A stretch of DNA of 64,000 nucleotides from Gracilaria gracilis (GCA_030374805.1 JARGSG010000112.1:124001-188000); one strand, 5' to 3'; shown: positions 21,974 through 34,770, counted from the first letter of the stretch. The notes: generated by a model from the letters alone, not told the origin. Translations and numbers: made by a program.

Positions 21974-24900
21974 ATGTACGACAAGAGGCGGAATGCCATG
22001 AAAGTGAGGGGCGTGCCAAGTGGGATACCGGTGCGGTCCGTCTCCTCGTCTGTGCCCCGGCGAGCGCCCATACCTGTGAAACCCGTGCGGGTACGAATTC
22101 ACCCTCAACGAACTGGGCGAAGCAATGGAATTAGCCGGGACACGGAAGTTGGCGATCAGTTTGGCATGCGACGGCGTCAGAGGGACCGGGAAGAAGACGA
22201 AAGTAAGGATGGATAAAACGATCAAGACAACGATATTGACGAAGAAGAAGAGCAGAACATTCCCGGATTGCAGCAGAATGAGTACGATGGCTACGAACAT
22301 GGCCTCAATAGAAATATGATACCCCGGGAAATTGAAGCGAGCAGAGAAGGTGTGAGAAAAACAATGAGTGCGATGCAGGACCTGATGCAAACGTATCATG
22401 AAAACAACAGCCCCGTTTTCCTTTCTTCGTCTTAAGAGAAACACGGTTGTACGAGCTCTTCGTCCTCATCTGTACTGAATAAAGGTAGAAAAATAAAACT
22501 AGTTCTACCCAAATCGAAGGACGAAATTGACAAAGGCATTGGCACGCCAATGTTGAAGGATATTAGCAATGCTCCGCCGGAAGCAACGAAGAATTTGGAA
22601 TGGAATGTTGAAGAGGGCCTCCACGTGTTCGGAAATGGAATTGAGGACGAATTGAATGAGCTGCACCATGTCCCAAAACGGCAATGGCTCGCCCGTCGAA
22701 GCCGTGAAGATGAGGATGATGATGAACCAAGTGCCAGTGGAAAGAAACGTATCAGACGGAAGGATCACAAACGCACACTTTCTGGAGACAGCAGTATAGA
22801 AGACGTAAGAATTGTTGAAGCCACATCTGCTGAGGATGCTGCAGCGCAGGTGGCTCGCGACGCAGCTGCTACCGAAGGAGTGCAAGCGAAAGTTGCGCAA
22901 TCCAGCGTTCAGAAAGCAGTTGTCGTCAAGCGTGGCGTAAACGAGCTCATCAGCCCGCGTCGCCTGAAGAGATCGTTGCACACTTGTAGTGAGGACGATG
23001 AACACAATCTGCAAAAACGTGCAAGGAACAACGAATTCACGCAACTAGCACTGGCAGTAGTGGTAGTGGAGCGAGAGTGCGTAAAGCTCTTCATTTTTCC
23101 ATCATGGAGGAACAACTTCATTACAATGTGTTGAATCGAAAACGCACGGGCAGCAGTAGTACCCGGGCTGTGGAACACACCATTCTTGAAACAATTCGAG
23201 GTAGAAGTGAAAATGACGCTGTACAAAAAACATGTGCTCAACCGTTGCATGGAGGAGTGCGCATGAAACAAGTAAAGCCTGATGAAGTGGAAGAGCACGA
23301 GCATACGACCTCGCAACAACCACCAGAAGAAGAGCCGCATCTGCAACAGTCAGACCCGGACCCAGGCCACGGTGGGAGCACCCCGGACGAACAACACGAT
23401 TCTCAGCCCCATGGTGCTGCCAGTTACCTCCGAAATCTCGTTTCCCAGCAAGAAAAATTGTTAAGGAACGCGAACGACGACATATTCGGCACAGTTGTGG
23501 AGATCTTTGAAGGTCGACACCGTCTTCATGATAGTGAGCGGAAAAGGCTTTCCGCAGGAAGGAGGAAAGCCAAGCTTTCAGCGGCAGAAAGGAGAAAACA
23601 GCGCATGGTGGCCAGGGAGCAACGGTTGAGAACGCAGCCCAAGCATATTCAGTGGAGAGAAATGGTTCAAGTAGTACTAGCACGGTTTCCAGAGTACTTC
23701 ACAAGTGACAATGCTGTATTGAAAGATAACAGGAAGTGTGCAAAGGGAGCCATCACTTACCCCGGACTTCGTATTACCGAACACAACTGCGAAGATCTGG
23801 GGACCATTTACAATACTCGCTTCAAGCCATCATTTATGCTTAACGGGTCCGTGTCCGGCAGTTTTTTCACGCTAAAAAGCATCGTGGGACAATTTATGCG
23901 CTGGTGCATTGCGGCAAACGTCCTGAAGCAGTTTGAAGGGTAGAGACCGGGCGCGTTGTTCGAACGAATGACAAACGTTGATCTCGTCCGTTTGTTCATC
24001 AATTACTTCATTATCACCTCGTCGACCAACACTGTTGTGAGCAAATCTTATACGATGTCTATTGTGAGTGACTATGCACAGTTGTACACAAATAGTACCG
24101 AGGAGAAGCAAGAGATGAAACGTGTGCAGTGGTATTTGAATAGCAAATTCAATGCTGGGAAGCGGCGCTCAAGGAAAGAGAGAAGGAAACGGCAAAACGC
24201 AGAGGAACGCTTGCAGAAGCAAACGATCGTTTCCGCCGAACATGTGAAGAAAGAAATATCTCTCGCACGAGCACATTTGGGTGGAATCATTGAAACATAT
24301 ATGGTTAATGTGGGAACCAAGTCAAAGAAGGAAGCGATTGCAAGGCTTGGGAGCACGCGAGGACTCCTGAACAAGTGGTGTATCAACTTCGTCGGCATGC
24401 TTGCGCTCACGGGCGGTGGTCAGCGGCCACAAGCGTATGCGAGGTTAGGCTGTCCCCCGAGAAAGCTTTTAGAAGAGGCTTACGATATCGATATCGACAG
24501 CACTCCACCGGGTGTCATTGAAGTTCAAACATTCCGTTAGAAAACCGCACGTGCTTTGGACGTCCCGAATGTCAACTTTCCACGCTTCGTACTGCAGTAC
24601 ATGACATTCCATGTTCACGTTGTTTTACCAATCATCAAGAGTAACACCAACGTGGTTCATTCAAAAACGTTCCAAAAGTACAAGCCGCTGCTGTTGCATA
24701 CTCAATCCGGTAAATGTTTGACGTCACGACACATTTCGTCTTCAATTCGCACGTTTATGAAAAGAGTTCACCGCTCACTGAAGTCGGTGACCGCGATGAC
24801 CCTTAGAACAAGCTTCGCGACGCAAATGTTGCACGAGTACCGTAACGGGAAGTACCGGGACAGAAATGGAAACACAATTAGCGAAGACCGATTCTTGGAC

Positions 24901-25206
24901 CTCATGGCGAAGCAGATGAACACCTCCGTGGAGCAGTTGAGCGGAGCGTACATGTCAAGTTACAGCACAGACTTCCAAGACATCATGGCGTTGCTTACGA
25001 AACACTTTTGCATCCTGCTGGGCGAGGATTCGGAGGAAGAGGATGAAGAATGCGACTTGAAGAACACAATCTTTCACAATGGATTGGATGATACTGATGA
25101 TGCAGATGATGATGATGATGGCGATAATAAGGATGATGACGGCGACGACGACGAAGACGAGGACAACGACGAATGCGTCAACAACGTGAATGAAGACGAG
25201 GAGTAA
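21974..25206 (+). pseudogene. Tyrosine recombinase (Crypton-like), interrupted by stops
   Basis: Tyrosine recombinases cut and rejoin DNA through a covalent tyrosine link. The C-terminal catalytic domain is visible: MLALTGGGQRPQAYARL with the first Arg (codon 24424), TAMTLRTSFATQMLHEYRNGK with the second Arg (24804), and MNTSVEQLSGAY then MSSYSTDF with candidate nucleophile Tyr codons at 24949 and 24961. The usual HxxR His is not obvious, as MTLR is found instead. N-terminal to this are basic and acidic low-complexity regions and an ERKRLSAGRRKAKLSAAERR helix. The protein ends in an Asp/Glu tail. The long frame is cut by TAA 22214, TAA 22433, one frameshift near 23035, TAG 23941 and TAG 24538; otherwise it is clean. 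The ATG at 21974 is the first in frame. The alternatives are a DIRS-type or Starship-captain-type recombinase. Confidence 0.7.
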
Positions 25207-27260
25207 GGAGCTGGAGGGTTTAAAAGAGTGAATAGCAGCTTTACTTGCACTTGGTAGTAGTGAATTAAATTAGACGGTGATGGTGAAAAAAGTCAGAGAA
25301 CGTGGTCAAGGTAGTGGTCATGGCAGTGGTTATGGTAGTTGAGACTGAGTTAAAGCCATGCTTGCCCGCCACGCTGTACAGCTTGCGTGGTTTCATTTGC
25401 TTCAGTTCTGTGCAGTGCTTATGTGCAACCAAAAATATGAATGGCGGAGGAGAGCAGAAGATGGCGGTGTTTGGAGGGCGTAGATGCGAGAACACACATG
25501 CGAGCGAGTGGAGAATTGCGTAACCAATCGAAATGCGGTTTAGAAATCCTGGAGAGGAAAACAAAGAAATACGGCTGTGAAGAGGTAACCAGGTCTGAAT
25601 CATGTGGAGTTATGGGCCCTAAAGCGTGAAAAAAGTATTGATATATGCGCGAAGAAGCCTGCAGCTGATGCCCAGTTGATCACGCCAACATAGAGAAACG
25701 GGGTTTCCCATGTTGTGAGGAAAAAACGTTAGGGAGCTATAGCCCACCTGAAACAAACAGAGAGGAATCGGAATCGGGAACCTGGGAGCTTGTGGATGGG
25801 TAAGGTGAGCGTTGACGAGTATTGTGGGTGAGATTTGGGAAGACCTTTCTCTCTAAGGGGCTTCCATAATAAAGGGTGGCAGAGTGCTTAGGGCCAAGAA
25901 GACGAAGAATGAAAGAGGTTGATTCAAAATTCAAAACACTTGGACAGGGTTAGGAACGATTGGTTTCAACCCATTGCCTGGGTTGTTCGCGACAGTCATT
26001 GAAAGATGAGAAGTATTGATGCGAAAAAAATGGCAGGGTGACACGATAAAATGAGTGAATCGTAATATGTACAGTAATGGCCACAATGCGTGGACTCATT
26101 GAAGCCTTTTGTGTCACGAAATGGTACAGTAAAATGCCCGCACAAAATGAAGAAATAAGACATAATAAAGTGGGGATCTCAGCTGAGCAGAGAAGATTTG
26201 ACACCCGTAGGGTTGAGCGGCGAGTGTGCTATATAGTAATAACACCGGAGTTCAATATAGGTGTACTACGTGTGCTGTGGCCTTGTACAACGTGGAACAT
26301 TACACCTCATGGACAGCATGTTCACTGCGATGTAGTAAGCTAAGTTGCCTGTACGCACTTGAGTACTTCTGCAGACGTGTACTGCGACGTAAGAGTTGCA
26401 GGGTACGCCACCTTTGAAGTGAAAATGCGTATGTCTCATGCTAGGTGGGGAACGTAAATAAAAGCAGCAGGTGTGTGTGGGGGGGGGGGGGGGGGAAGGG
26501 GTAGAAGGAAATGATGTATCATACAGCATACAGGGCGCGCGACGACGATTGCAATTATGGAAGCACCCATTGTAGGATAGTTATTGCTGTACTTTCTGTC
26601 GTTCGGAATATGCATAAGCGTCTTCAACGTGTAAAATGTCTGACAAGTGTGCAGCCCCATCCCCCAACTTCCCCGATTCTAGCGGCGTTTGATTGACAAC
26701 CTTTCATATGCCATTGTTTGTCTTTTTTATTGTTCGTACTTGTACCATTTGTGCTCGGGATCAGTTCGTATGCGCATTCGAAACTGGACTCGCATACGCT
26801 GTTTTTTCTCTTTCGAGTAAAGCAGTGATGAGTCGGGTTCCTTTTCTTACACACAGAAAAGGGTGTCAAGCGATTCTGTATACTATTGGCGAAATAAATA
26901 ATCATTCCTTGCATCGTTTATTGGAGAGATGTGTCGTTGGTATGTTCCGTAGACGCATCATGCTGTTTAACGAGTTAGAACTCGGGATCCGGTTTTGATG
27001 GTCATGAAAAACAATACAGATACGTTTGGTCGTGGTCCTTTGGTGCTGGAGGGGAGCAAGGATGGGTCCATAAGCAACCACCCGTTAAGAATTTTAACAT
27101 TGGTCATGGATACGTTTTGATGAAAGCATTTGCTTGCTAAGATGTAGTCTTTCATGTAGTGAACAGAGAGACAACTGTTCGTTAGGATTTGCGTATCAGA
27201 AGCTATCAGAATAAAAATAGGAGGCAATGTGTTACTGTAAATGGAGTTTGCAGATAAGTA
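25207..27260. other. Intergenic region between convergent genes
   Basis: Lies between the recombinase end and the Ulp1 gene end, so both flanks are 3' ends. A poly-G run of 17 follows a short GT repeat at about 26471-26495. An open frame at 26693-26998 (101 residues) is not recognisable. Nothing else is supported. Confidence 0.5.
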
Positions 27261-30248
27261 CTAAGATCTCCGAGATTTCATTTTGCTCACCAATTCCTGC
27301 ATTCTGCGTATACACGTTCCCCATTCATCCTTAATATTGGTATCCCCTTCTTCTTGGATTAAAGATTGGCCCTCTTCAACAATAGAAGCGAAACGGATTT
27401 GAGGTTGTCGGTTTATTACCATGACCAGGCCCGGTTGCGCATTTAATTTGTTTCGTGAAGTTGGGGAGTATACGGCACGTCCAGGACCTTCGAATATTGC
27501 GTTCTCAGCGTTGGGAATTGAAGTTCGTTTCTGAGATGGTGGAGACAGTATTGGAAATAGCGACCGAAACATAAACAGTACTAGCTTTGTCAAGCTTTCC
27601 ATTGCTTTCTCTATAGAGCCGTTATTGCCAACCCTATTCATTTCTTCTCTGATGGTAGCGTCATCCATTATCATTGATGTAATTTGATTAATTTCGGTAT
27701 CCTTGGAAACGGTTTCATCCACTAAAATGATACCGTGGAGAACTCTTACCGGAGCCCTGGAAAGAGAGCGATGTGATGGTAGCGTTTCTACTGTCCAGGC
27801 CTGTTGCTCCTGTACCCGAGGATCCGTTTCGAATGGCTCCCCTTGTTGCTGTATAATTGGAGAAATTAATGGCGAAGAGGCTGTGTTGCATTTCGTATGC
27901 TGCGCAGAGGGGGATGATGATGGTTGTACAGCACAATAATTGAGTTGTGGAGGAGAATTATGCGCCTTGGGGGTAGTTGGGTGCGGCACCGACCGGATGG
28001 GAAAAAGTTTCGCACGTTTGGACGGGGTTTCCAGCACATCCTTTTCTTCATGATTTCGTTTCTTCGCTGAAAATGTATTCGATGGGACAACTGCGGCAGA
28101 TGTGGGCGGCAAAGTTTTGGGTGCCGCTGCACATACAGTACTCATAGATGTGGGGGTCTGGTTGGAATGAGGATCCTGTTTTAACTTTTCGTTCTTGGCG
28201 TTTGTTACCGACCATAAAAAAGGTGGTACTACCGTAGGGGCGCCCGGATTCGAATTGTAAGCATCGGTGATAAGTTTGAGACGGTGTTGCACTTGTCGCT
28301 GATAATGCTCGTACGGGTACGATTTGTGCATTGAAGCAAGGTACTGTTGAACCGCCGAAAAGTTATTTTTCTGGAACAAGGTGTACTCCTTACATACCAA
28401 ACTGGCGTGATATGTGACGAAAAATCCACAATCCAGACCCTTCTGCACGTTCGCTCGGAGGATGTGAAGAGAAATAGCGGCTTTGAGTTGCGATAATGAT
28501 ATATGTTTGTTTCCCGGATATGCCGCCAAAAGGTAATGGAAAACATTGTCCTCAAAAGGTTCGTGCAGTGACGAAGCGGACATACTATCCAGCCAGAAAA
28601 TGACCCCTTTGTTTTGTTTAGAGGACACAAGTGGTTGATTAGGTGTGTCTTTGGCGGTTTCCAGAATATGTAGTAGGCGGGGAAAGTGGACCAAAATAGC
28701 GAGACTCCAATGGTTTGCTTCCACGATTGGTATGAACGTCATCTGTGCCTGCCAAGTGCGATGGTGAAGCAAGTACGTTTTACGGGCGCGTGACTTTGTG
28801 TTGGTCTGCAGCGAACATAATGGCTCCTTCCCAGCATGGAGTGGCTTGTCGAACCATCCTTTCGTGAGAAGGGTCTCCAAGATGTAGATATGGCTCACTG
28901 ACTCAGGATGCCAGTTCGTCAAATAATTCAACGTGAACCGCAAAAAAGAATCGGAGGCCATTGAGAAACGTTCTATTTTGTGGTAATCTTCAGTGTACAA
29001 AGTGCAATGCTCATTGTTTATACCACCGTTCACCATAACGGAGATAAGCTTGGCTTGAGGTTTATCGTATTCGTCAGTCGCTTCGTGAACCATGTCTCCC
29101 AACATAATTGCTGCTCCTTCACCATCGTGTTTTACCATTTTTGTGAGCTTCTCTCGGACCATGTGTAAGATATCCCGTTTGCGCTTGACTTCGACTACTT
29201 GTTCAGCATCCTCGGGGAACTGGCGGTTTCGTTCCGCCTCTTCATTCACATGTGACTCCAATTCATCTAGAAGAGATATAGAACCCGGCTGGTCCCAGTT
29301 TATATATGGCTCCCAACCGGGCGGTGGTTGTGTCGGAGCAGTAATATTGGGTTTCTTCTTTGACTTCTTACGTCCTCGTTTACGACCATCCACTTCGCTT
29401 CCAGTAGTATCGTTGAACCTGTAATCGGATTGCACTCCTTCCCGTGTTCTGGACTTCTAAAGATGAACTGTTTCCCGTATCTTTTCTGGAGGCCAGTTTT
29501 TCACCACATTTAAAGTACGGCGGTTGAAGCTTTCAACGCCGAGAGATTCTAGTTTGCATAAGTATGACACTACTCCGGCGGCCAGGAGCCTCTGGGCGCC
29601 GGACATGTACCCCTGCAGAGTAGCCTTTTAAAGCTTGGAGGATAGGAAGTCTATGGCGTACTTGCTTTTCTCTTCGTCCTCCTTTCTCACCTCCTCGTAA
29701 GCGCTGAAGAGTTTTCTTTGCGTCATAGCTGGGGCTCGACGCGATCGTTTAGTTGAGGCCGCATGCTTTTGCTGCTCACGCCAATTCCAGTACTCCTGAA
29801 GGCGACCAAACGCTTGAACTTGTTGCATTAAGCTATAAGGATACGCTCTTGGTTCTGTAACTTCAAGATGGTGCGAAATGAAAGCTCCATGGGTGAGCAC
29901 TGAGATAGGGTTCCCGAATTCCGTGACATGTGATAGGTCCAATAGTTGGTACGGTAGAAGAGGAATATGCATCATATGTGCAGCAACCAAGAGGCGGTGA
30001 CCACCCCCGACCACTACGAGCCGACCTGGTGGAAACTGTTTGTCATATTGGACGACAAGGAGCGGTTGGTGACGATGGAATTGATATGGTTGCCCAATTT
30101 CGAGACAAAGACGCTTGAAATTTGTCTTTGATGAACTGCGACCGATAACAGGACCAAGAAAGAGGTCTATGTGACCCATTCGCACGGAGGTCGATCTTGC
30201 GTCTGTAATTCTCTCCATGATCATGGCCGATATAGAACGTACCGCCAT
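27261..30248 (-). pseudogene. ParB-like N-terminus fused to Ulp1 (C48) protease, two in-frame stops
   Basis: One reading frame of 996 codons, broken only by TAA at 29628-29630 and TAG at 29457-29459. Residues 74-105 (PGRLVVVGGGHRLLVAAHMM) carry a GGGHR motif like the ParB/sulfiredoxin GxHR pocket; this part is tentative. Counted from 29435, the 724-residue remainder has a Ulp1/SENP cysteine-protease core: His242 in NHWSLAIL, Asp283 in FWLDSM and Cys336 in GLDCGFFV, spaced as in family C48, which removes SUMO-type modifiers. A long disordered C-terminal tail follows. Ulp1-like proteases are frequent passengers of eukaryotic DNA transposons. The neighbouring recombinase makes a mobile-element role plausible. 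It could be two proteins if the stops are real, or a recent relic. Confidence 0.65.
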
Positions 30249-31692
30249 GTTGAGGTGAAAGCCAAACGTTCGAAAGTAGGCAACTTAGAACCGGGGGCAC
30301 AGGTTAGGCGTGTGTGGGGGGAACGTGGGTATGGGAACTGGACTCAGTACATGGTCCCTTGAACGACAAAGTGAAGAAGATGATTGGAGTGGTGCACGAC
30401 GGAAGCCTTTGAGATGGTACTGGAATAGAAGTGAGAGGTGGTGTACGACTGGATGCCGTATCTGAACGATATATAAAGGAAGAGAGAGGTTGCCAGTGTT
30501 TAGGTGAGCAGAAAATCTCTGTTTCGCCAAGTCCGACCCAGATGGTAATGTTACTTCAAAGGCCAACAGCGACAGGAAGCGCAAGAAGAAGTGTGTGGGG
30601 GTGCAGCGGAACGACTAAGGTAAGAAGGGTGGTTTTCACGTATTATTTTGAACAATCTCCGCATTCACATCCAGTTCCAATGGGTCGGAACCCCGTAGAA
30701 ACAAAGTACTTCTTACGGCGATAACGAAGCAAAGCCGTGAACGCGGCGGGTAGAAGCGAATTCACCGCAAGTTTGATCTCTCCGTTTTCGTCACGATCAC
30801 CTGGTTATGAAATGGAATGGTATGTTTTGCAAGGAAGTTGATCGAAGTTGTGGTGAACGAAAAGCAGGTCAAAAACCTGCATTCGGGTGACCCGTATAAT
30901 TTGGAAAAATTTGCGGAAAATACTGGGTGTGTGTCCCCAGGAGAGGAAGAGCAGAGATGAGTGGGTTGGAAACCGCGCAGGTTTTATGGACTCTTGGAAT
31001 GAGGCACACGTGTGTGACTTAGAGATTTTAGCATTGTTTTCGAAACAATTTGCAGAAATTTGAGGATGCCAAAATGCAGGTCAAAAACCTGCATTATGCA
31101 CACTGATGGTGTAAATATTTGCAATTGCCCCCAAACCATTGCAGTCGGTGGCTGAAGAAATGCAGGTCAAAAACCTGTATTCTGCCATCATGGGAGAGCA
31201 CCAAGCCGTTATGGTGATGTGGAATACGTGTAATTCGTACGCGTGTTGTAGCTGTGCATGCACGGGCTTCGCACCATAAAAAGAGATTGACGGCGACTGC
31301 CATGCCGTTAAATCTATCTCCCCTGAAAAGTGCCCCACACTTTTTTCCGTCGTTTTCAACCCATATATTCGAGACAGTCATAATTCCAGCGAAGTTCTTT
31401 CAACAATTGGCGGTGGTCCCTTGGCACCGCTGTGAGTTGATCGTGGAGGACGACCTGGAGCTCGCTAGCCTTTCGCTTGGGAGTAAAGTGTTGAGCTTGT
31501 ATTTGTTTTTTCCGTCTCCGGTCAATAGGTGAATCTCTGGGTTCCTATTACGGGTGGATCTCCTACAGAAGTGCAGGCGCTGTTTCGAGGAAATTGTTCG
31601 GCGTGTTAGCTAGTGCTTCTCTGCGCGTGACGTGCTGCGTGTGTTCTGATTTCAAGTAACAACCGAAGCTAATCGTGCGCCTCCTTCGTATA
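30249..31692. promoter_or_regulatory. Divergent intergenic region with a thrice-repeated palindrome
   Basis: Lies between the minus-strand Ulp1-type gene and the plus-strand gene starting at 31693. A TATATAAAG box is at about 30470. Three copies of AATGCAGGT / ACCTGCATT arms around a CAAAA spacer occur at 30862-30882, 31073-31095 and 31159-31181. Copy 1 has shorter arms, and copy 3 has one change in the right arm. Short open frames here look incidental. Confidence 0.5.
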
Positions 31693-33479
31693 ATGAGTAG
31701 GCGCACTTCGAGGCCCGAGTTTGTTCTGTTTCCAGGAGCGGTTACGAAACGCATACAAATTCTAGTGGACAAGAATGAACTCGCAGAAGATGATCAAGCT
31801 TGTACGGCCTCGAGTGTGGCGAAGGCGTGGAAGGCTGCTTATGATGGGCTACTGTATGGATTTGGATACGGAATGGTCGTGCATGGGATGTCACCAAGTG
31901 ATTATTCACGCATTAATGAATATTTGGAAACAGATAACACAATCGGGGACGTTGTGTCTAACTTATACACAAAACATGTGCCACAAGCGATGAAAGAAAT
32001 TTACTTAGGATTTGATAAAGAAGCGGTCTTGGTTAGGTTAAGTCGAAGGAAGAAACGCTGTGATCTCTTTGAGGCATGGATTTTGTCGCAGCAATACATT
32101 CTTTGTCGCATTCTTGAAAGGGGGCTCTTGGAGTATTGCGATAAAGTGGAAGAGTTCAAGCCTAATGAAGGCCTGAGGGTTATGAGCAAGATTCTATGCC
32201 GCTTCAAGATAAGAATTGGGAGCCTATGCGGAATGGAAGACTACATCAGAGTTATTGAAGAAAGCCATGAAGACGTGATGGTGGAGAGTTCGAGGAGTTC
32301 TCTGATATCGAAGGACCATGTTCTACGGAAGAATGGTTAGCCTGCGTGGGAGTGGGGGTGGGAACGCAATTTGCGACAGTTATGTGAGAATGAAGAAAGC
32401 GGTTTGTACGTGGTGTATACAGTGCTTCCTACTTCGAAGGGCGGTTTCTTTGTAGATATGATTGAGAAGCTTGGAATCTTTGTTACTGTGACAGAAAACT
32501 TTGTGCGAGGGTTTACCGGAGAGAGCAATGAAGAAACGGGAAGTACTGTGAATTTGTTGCACCTGTCCATCCTGAGAAGGAGGGAATGACGCGGACTTTC
32601 TGGATGTCCGTTGGGAGCTCCATTGTTCTCCCTATAAGTATGGCTGCTCGGTTCAGTGGACATTATGAGTATGATGGTGACGTGTGTTGATATGTGGTGG
32701 AAGCTACGAGAACGGAGAAAGGGAGGAAAATGCTTTTCCTGCAGCGTGACGATTTGGAGGAATACGATGATGTTGACGAATATGGCAGGGAAATGGAGCT
32801 TTTGAAATACAGTGAGAAGGAGGAGGCGCGGTGCAAGAAATGGGGAAAGTTTATGAAGATGAACCAAGACGAAAAACGGTGTTTGGTCGGTACTATACCG
32901 AGTATTATGGAGGTGGAACTCAGAGGGAGCTTAAGGGAGAGGTTGGTTGAGAAGATGTATGATGCTGTGAAGCCAAGTAGAAGAATGGAAGACGTGTACA
33001 TAAGGAATCCTGTTATGCGACTTATTGCAAAAGAGCCCGGAGTTATGTATCGTGATGAGAGTAGGATGGCGCGTGCAATGTGGATTGGGGGAGGAACCGA
33101 ATGGATGGTGGACAATGTTCCCTTCAAAGCCTTTGAAGTACTGCTTGGAGAGCGGTTGACGTTTCCGATGGACATAGCTGAATTGCGAGAGGCGATGCTT
33201 ATCCTACTGGAGACAAGCATTCGACGAGAAGATGAAGAGAGTGGCGAACCAAGCGAGGTCGAAAGTAGAGACGATAGTAGTGAAGAACAGGGTGATGCAG
33301 ATAGCGATGAAGATGAGGATGAGGTTGAAGACCCAAACGTGGTGGGAGGAAAAGAAGCTGCGGTACAGAATGTTATGAAAAGGGTCACGAGGAGTAGCAC
33401 AGCCGCTAAGAAGCCCAGAAGCAGTACAGGTGGAAAGACACTTGTTGGCAAGAAATTGAAAGGTGAGGAACAAAAATAA
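31693..33479 (+). pseudogene. Unknown long gene with acidic C-terminus, nearly open
   Basis: The ATG at 31693 is the first Met after an in-frame TAA at 31657. About 595 codons follow with TAG 32338, one frameshift near 32585 and TGA 32688. The N-terminal part has hydrophobic and aromatic helical sequence (KAWKAAYDGLLYGFGYGMVV), the middle SKGGFFVDMIEKLGIFVTVT. The C-terminus is an acidic run (about 33225-33340) followed by a basic tail with GGKTLVGKKLKG. An AATAAA-type signal overlaps the stop. No family recognised. Its divergent pairing with the Ulp1-type gene and similar mode of decay suggest that the two belong to one unit. Confidence 0.45.
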
Positions 33480-34719
33480 AAGTTGAGAAGATAATGATTA
33501 TAACGCTACGGGTGTTTTAAGCGGAGAGAAACGCAGCGAATGTTCAAGTGTACAACGATGTGTGCGATGGGTAAGAGCGCAGCGCAAGTGAAAATGGTGG
33601 AATCGTGCGCCTGAGAAAAAAATATGGAAAGAAGATACAAATAAGAGAGAGAACAATGACAAATGTAGCTCCTAGCCCCCTACCAACCCACATTCCTGTT
33701 GGGAACATCCAACACATTTTGATTTGGTCAAGGTAACACTATGGCCTTTGCGCAGTTGGGTGATCAAGCCATCTGCAGACCAATCACGGCGTAGGTTTCG
33801 CCAGCACATGTGTGGCACTATCAGGGTGGTCGAGCAGAATAAATCTCTTTTCGATCTTGAAGAAGATCAGCGTGAGCATTGTCAATTGTTGCCACAGTGC
33901 ACGGAACCGATGCCAGACGGCAAGCACTTTCACCACAATGGCGCATCCAACAACTGCGAGCACCTGTATCACTGCGCGGCGTATGAGTCCGTATGAGTGC
34001 GTGCAAAACACTCCAGAGGCTGTCACGCGTGCAACGGCGTTTGAACGCGGTTCACGCAATCTCATACACAACCGCAGTGGTGCGCAGCACTTGCAAGGTT
34101 GCGTGCAGTTGGAAAAACGCCCTGGTATGTAGAACGTAGCGAAGTACGTCTCTTCAACAGCGACACCAGTTTCGTGTCGTCGAGCTCTTGGAGCAGCATG
34201 GCGCAGGTGGTAGACCTGCGTCTCTACGTGCAAGATCCGTCCCAAGCCATGGCCTTACACGTGGCAAATGTGGCAGGGATGCACCGCGGTCGGCAGAGAT
34301 CATGGCCTTACACGTGGCAACTCGGACCGCGGTCGGCCGAGTTCATAGCCGAGATCATGGCCATGATCTCGGCTATGAAATCGGCCGACCGCGGTTCGGG
34401 TCTCATTTCTGACCACCGCTCAGGGGCCAAAATGCACCGCGGCTCGACCACGTTGCAATTTGGCCCCCCCCACGTTGCATTTTGGCCCCCCCCATGGCGG
34501 GTACCAAGAGAGCGATGAGGATACATGACTCTCTGGGACTTCGTTCTGAACGTTTCTAACCGTCTGAAACTTATTGAAACAGCCCTTTTAAGTGCTTACG
34601 CGACAACTCCCGCGATTTTCAAACTGAGCGGGTGCTACTTTGCCACCGAGACAAACTGAGACGGTTCTAACTGAGCTGGTGCGACTTGGACTTTTGCTTA
34701 TGCTTACGCGAGAAGACTT
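33480..34719. other. Gene-poor interval with large palindromes
   Basis: No supported gene. A 20-bp direct repeat starting CATGGCCTTACACG lies at 34248 and 34301. A 76-bp palindrome follows at 34323-34398, and a GGCCAAAATGCA / TGCATTTTGGCC inverted pair at about 34427-34490. A minus-strand open frame at 33784-34245 is not recognisable. Confidence 0.5.
34323..34398. repeat. 76-bp near-perfect palindrome
   Basis: Two 38-nt arms meet at 34360/34361 (ATCATGG/CCATGAT) with no spacer and two mismatches. It could extrude a cruciform or form a long RNA hairpin. Confidence 0.95.
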
Positions 34720-34770
34720 TTGCACGATTATCCTACTTCCGTTCAATCGGTTATCCAACCCACTTATAAA

